Part shown: in pieces, positions 5,574-7,271 of the stretch
How the letters are laid out: every line of letters begins with the position of its first letter
Position numbering within the stretch: position 1 is the stretch's first letter
Source of the DNA: Burkholderiales bacterium
GTDB lineage: Bacteria; Pseudomonadota; Gammaproteobacteria; Burkholderiales; Burkholderiaceae_C
DNA length: 7,271 nucleotides
Reading direction: 5' to 3'
Assembly (NCBI GenBank): GCA_025354615.1
Contig: JANXMO010000264.1
Span: 1 to 7,271, forward strand
Program-made: the position numbers and the translations under genes
The notes under the pieces: generated by a model
What the model was told of the DNA's origin: nothing
The model's input: only the letters and a program-made list of their open reading frames with translations
The model's database searches: none

Positions 5574-6674
5574 TCACAGGCGCAGTGCGCCGGCATAGCC
5601 GGTCATTTCGAGATAACCACGGCCAATGCGCTGGCCTTGTGCATTGCGCAATTCGCTCAGCCCTTCCCAGTAGATGGAGCCGGTGCTGGCGCGGCTGTCG
5701 AGTTCCTGGTCGTCGAGCAGCGCGGCCACGGTGTGGCGACCAGCCGGTGTTTCGATCGTCCACACCACCGGATAGCGCGCCTGCGACGCCGGGCTCTGCC
5801 ACACACGCCGGGCGGTGAAGCGCACTTCGGCTGCATTGAAGTTGCGCGCGGCCTGCCCCGGCCCGCGCCAGCTGCCGCCGGCCCACAGCGTGCTGCCATC
5901 GGCGCGGCGCAGCTGGAAGGCGGTCAGCGCGCTGCCGTCGTCCAGGTTGATGCCGATCCAGTCCCAGCCGACCGCCTCGGGCGCCAGCAGCGAGTCGCTC
6001 CATTCGTGGTCCAGCCAGGCGCTGCCGCGCACCGGCTGGCGGCGGCCCGCTTGCGTCAGCGTGCCGCTGACGGCGAGCTGTGGCTGGCTGTAATAGCGGC
6101 TGGCCTGCGCCGGCAGCGGCCCTTTCTGCGACCAGCCGGCCACGCCTTGCAACAGCAGCGGCTGCGTGGCGGCAAAGGCCAAATCGAAGCCGAAGCGCTC
6201 GGCGCGCACTTGCGCCTGGTAGCGGCTTTGCGCGGCCGGCCCGCTGCGCAGCAGGCGCCAGCCTCGCAGTGATACGTCGGTGTCGCCCTCGGCGGCCTGG
6301 GCAATGCCAAAGCCGGCGCGGGCCACGCGCTGGTCGTGCTGCAGCCGGCGGGCGGTCAGGTCGGTCAACGCGGTGTGCGCGAAGACCAGTTGGCGCGCCG
6401 CGAAGCGGCTGGGGTGGTCATCCGCCACCCGCGTGCGTGCCCGGAAAAAAGTGATTTGAAAGCCGAGCGGCGCGCCAGCGGCTTCGAGCGTGCCGGTGAT
6501 GTACCACCATTCGATGCGCGTGGCCGGGTGGGCGCCGAAGTCGGCAGGGAACGCCAGCGGGCGCAGCGGGGCGGGCGCAGCGGCAGTGGTCGTGACGGGC
6601 AGGGCGGCGCTCCCCGCTGTCAGCAGCCAGGCGCGCCGGCTCAATGGCGGCGACCACGACAAAGGTTTGAACAT
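5574..6674 (-). CDS. AttH/CrtC-like exported lipocalin-fold protein (carotenoid 1,2-hydratase family)
   Basis: The protein has 366 residues from ATG 6674. The N-terminus is a Tat-type signal: SRRAWLL at 12-18 with the twin Arg at 13-14, a weakly hydrophobic stretch, and an Ala-rich cleavage zone near 31-35. The mature part carries the marks of the AttH/CrtC superfamily (predicted secreted hydrolases with two lipocalin-like beta-barrels). These are RIEWWYITG at 53-61 and AWLDHEWSD ending near 227, followed by [20 protein letters not shown] and the C-terminal IYWEGLSEL and GYLEMTGY. CrtC hydrates the end double bond of acyclic carotenoids. AttH-type members are usually encoded beside a LolCDE-like ABC exporter, which is absent here, and no carotenoid gene is visible. 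I therefore infer a periplasmic protein of unknown substrate. It lies 70 bp before gmk on the same strand. TTG 6710 would extend the frame by 12 residues and is less likely. Confidence 0.82.
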   Translation of the reverse strand: MFKPLSWSPPLSRRAWLLTAGSAALPVTTTAAAPAPLRPLAFPADFGAHPATRIEWWYITGTLEAAGAPLGFQITFFRARTRVADDHPSRFAARQLVFAHTALTDLTARRLQHDQRVARAGFGIAQAAEGDTDVSLRGWRLLRSGPAAQSRYQAQVRAERFGFDLAFAATQPLLLQGVAGWSQKGPLPAQASRYYSQPQLAVSGTLTQAGRRQPVRGSAWLDHEWSDSLLAPEAVGWDWIGINLDDGSALTAFQLRRADGSTLWAGGSWRGPGQAARNFNAAEVRFTARRVWQSPASQARYPVVWTIETPAGRHTVAALLDDQELDSRASTGSIYWEGLSELRNAQGQRIGRGYLEMTGYAGALRL

Positions 6675-6680
6675 CGACGC

Positions 6681-6710
6681 ATTTTGAGCGCGCAGGCGTG
6701 GCCTGAGCAA
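6681..6710 (-). promoter_or_regulatory. Possible promoter of the AttH-like gene
   Basis: On the minus strand, TTGCTC (6705-6710), an 18-bp spacer and CAAAAT (6681-6686) make a weak sigma70-type pair; the -10 has four of six matches and the -35 three of six. Only six bases separate the -10 from the ATG at 6674, so transcription would begin at or next to the start codon. The mRNA would then be leaderless, which agrees with the missing Shine-Dalgarno. Confidence 0.25.
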
Positions 6711-6770
6711 AGGCCCGGGTGCGCGCTAAAAAATCCCGTGGCGGCATGCGGCCCGGCCACGCCGCTCCAC

Positions 6771-6776
6771 CACAAT
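6771..6776 (+). promoter_or_regulatory. Possible -10 box of the SWIM/helicase gene
   Basis: CACAAT lies 24 bases before ATG 6801 and has four of six matches to TATAAT. No good -35 is seen about 17 bp upstream. Transcription would start near 6783, leaving a leader of about 18 nt that is pyrimidine-rich and lacks a Shine-Dalgarno. Confidence 0.2.
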
Positions 6777-6800
6777 CGACGGTTGCCTTTTTGCCCGCCC

Positions 6801-7271
6801 ATGTCCAATTTCGCCCTGCCTCCTCACTTTGATTTGAGCGACCATTTCGACCACGGCACCCTGATCCGTGCGATGGCGCTGCAGCCGGAGCAGGCGTTGC
6901 TGTCGCAACAAGTGCGCGGCGAGACGCTGCACACGCGTGTGCGCGGCAGTGCCTCGCAGGTGTATGAACAGGGCATCCGGTTTTTCGTCGACCCGCGCAC
7001 CGGACTGCACCTGCGCGGCAGCTGCAGTTGCCCGATCGGCCTGAACTGCAAACACGTGGCGGCGGCGCTGATGGCTTTTGAAGCGCAGCAATTGCGTGCA
7101 CAGCGTTCAGGCGCCGGGCAGGCGGCGCGCAGCACCGTGCCGGCCCCGGAAACCGAATGGTTGCCGCGGCCGCTCGAAGGCTGGCTGGCCGACTGGCCGA
7201 CGGCGGCCGCTCCCGCCGCGCCCGTGCCCGCCGCATTGGTGCGGGTGTTGATGTACGTGCTGGTGGCCGAC
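6801..7271 (+). CDS. SWIM zinc-finger protein, probably SNF2-family DEAD/DEAH helicase (5' part)
   Basis: The frame is open from ATG 6801 to the window end, 157 codons, with no stop. The clearest feature is a SWIM zinc finger: C75-S-C77, then C83-K-H85, fitting CxCx(n)CxH and followed by VAAALMAFEAQQ. It is preceded by a beta-rich segment (VRGSASQVYEQGIRFFVDP) typical of the region before a SWIM finger. In bacteria this N-terminal arrangement (a 'DHGTLIRAMAL' start, then SWIM) is most often the front of a RapA/SNF2-like helicase of about 1,000 residues, an ATPase acting on DNA or RNA polymerase complexes. The helicase motifs lie outside the window, so that part is inference. Codon use and GC content match the neighbours. 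The gene is divergent from the AttH-like gene. Confidence 0.78.
   Translation, partial: MSNFALPPHFDLSDHFDHGTLIRAMALQPEQALLSQQVRGETLHTRVRGSASQVYEQGIRFFVDPRTGLHLRGSCSCPIGLNCKHVAAALMAFEAQQLRAQRSGAGQAARSTVPAPETEWLPRPLEGWLADWPTAAAPAAPVPAALVRVLMYVLVAD

Larger units (their letters stand above)
6675..6800. other. Divergent promoter region between AttH-like and SWIM genes
   Basis: These 126 bp separate two divergent starts, so promoters on both strands must lie here or within the flanking genes. A candidate is listed for each strand. Neither gene has a clear Shine-Dalgarno. The rest is GC-rich with one A-run at 6728-6733. No clear operator-like inverted repeat stands out. Confidence 0.5.

Noticed and set aside
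6418..7236. 272-codon minus-strand open frame across the divergent region
   Set aside because: It overlaps the start of the AttH-like gene in another frame and is antisense to the SWIM gene. It is Arg/Ala-rich, with no motif and no sensible start.

Overview
The window is GC-rich chromosomal DNA of a betaproteobacterium, most likely order Burkholderiales. The evidence is the short 67-residue RpoZ, the gene order gmk-rpoZ-spoT, the Ala-rich N-terminal extension on SpoT, a periplasmic DUF3047 protein, and a REP pair of the GGGAGAGGG / GGGGTGAGGG type. The genus cannot be fixed from this stretch. No mobile element, CRISPR array, tRNA or rRNA was seen.

Layout from left to right. (1) Positions 1-1083, plus strand: the 3' half of a KefB/KefC-type K+/H+ antiporter, cut by the left edge. 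(2) Positions 1084-1356: a gap with two inverted 36-nt REP units forming a REPIN-like doublet. (3) Positions 1357-2130, plus strand: a secreted DUF3047 protein. An unusually good ribosome binding site and ATG lie in frame on the far side of the REP pair. (4) Convergent after only 34 bp, on the minus strand and read right to left: an AttH/CrtC-like exported protein (6674-5574), gmk (5503-4883), rpoZ (4828-4625) and spoT (4503-2165). (5) Divergent from the AttH-like gene across 126 bp, plus strand from 6801: the first 157 codons of a SWIM zinc-finger protein, probably a SNF2-type helicase, cut by the right edge.

The core is the conserved nucleotide/stringent-response cluster. Gmk turns GMP into GDP, feeding the GTP pool from which (p)ppGpp is made. 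RpoZ is the omega subunit of RNA polymerase and, in E. coli, forms part of one ppGpp site. SpoT makes and degrades (p)ppGpp. The most notable feature is that spoT is broken by a frameshift at about 2497. The hydrolase, synthetase and TGS domains are intact. The reading frame is lost in the middle of the zinc-binding (CC) region, and a well-preserved ACT domain continues in another frame. This is either a recent lesion or a sequencing/assembly error.

I found no convincing undescribed system. The points most worth checking are the spoT frameshift, the REP doublet between a good translation start and the DUF3047 signal peptide, and the AttH-like gene in the slot just upstream of gmk.
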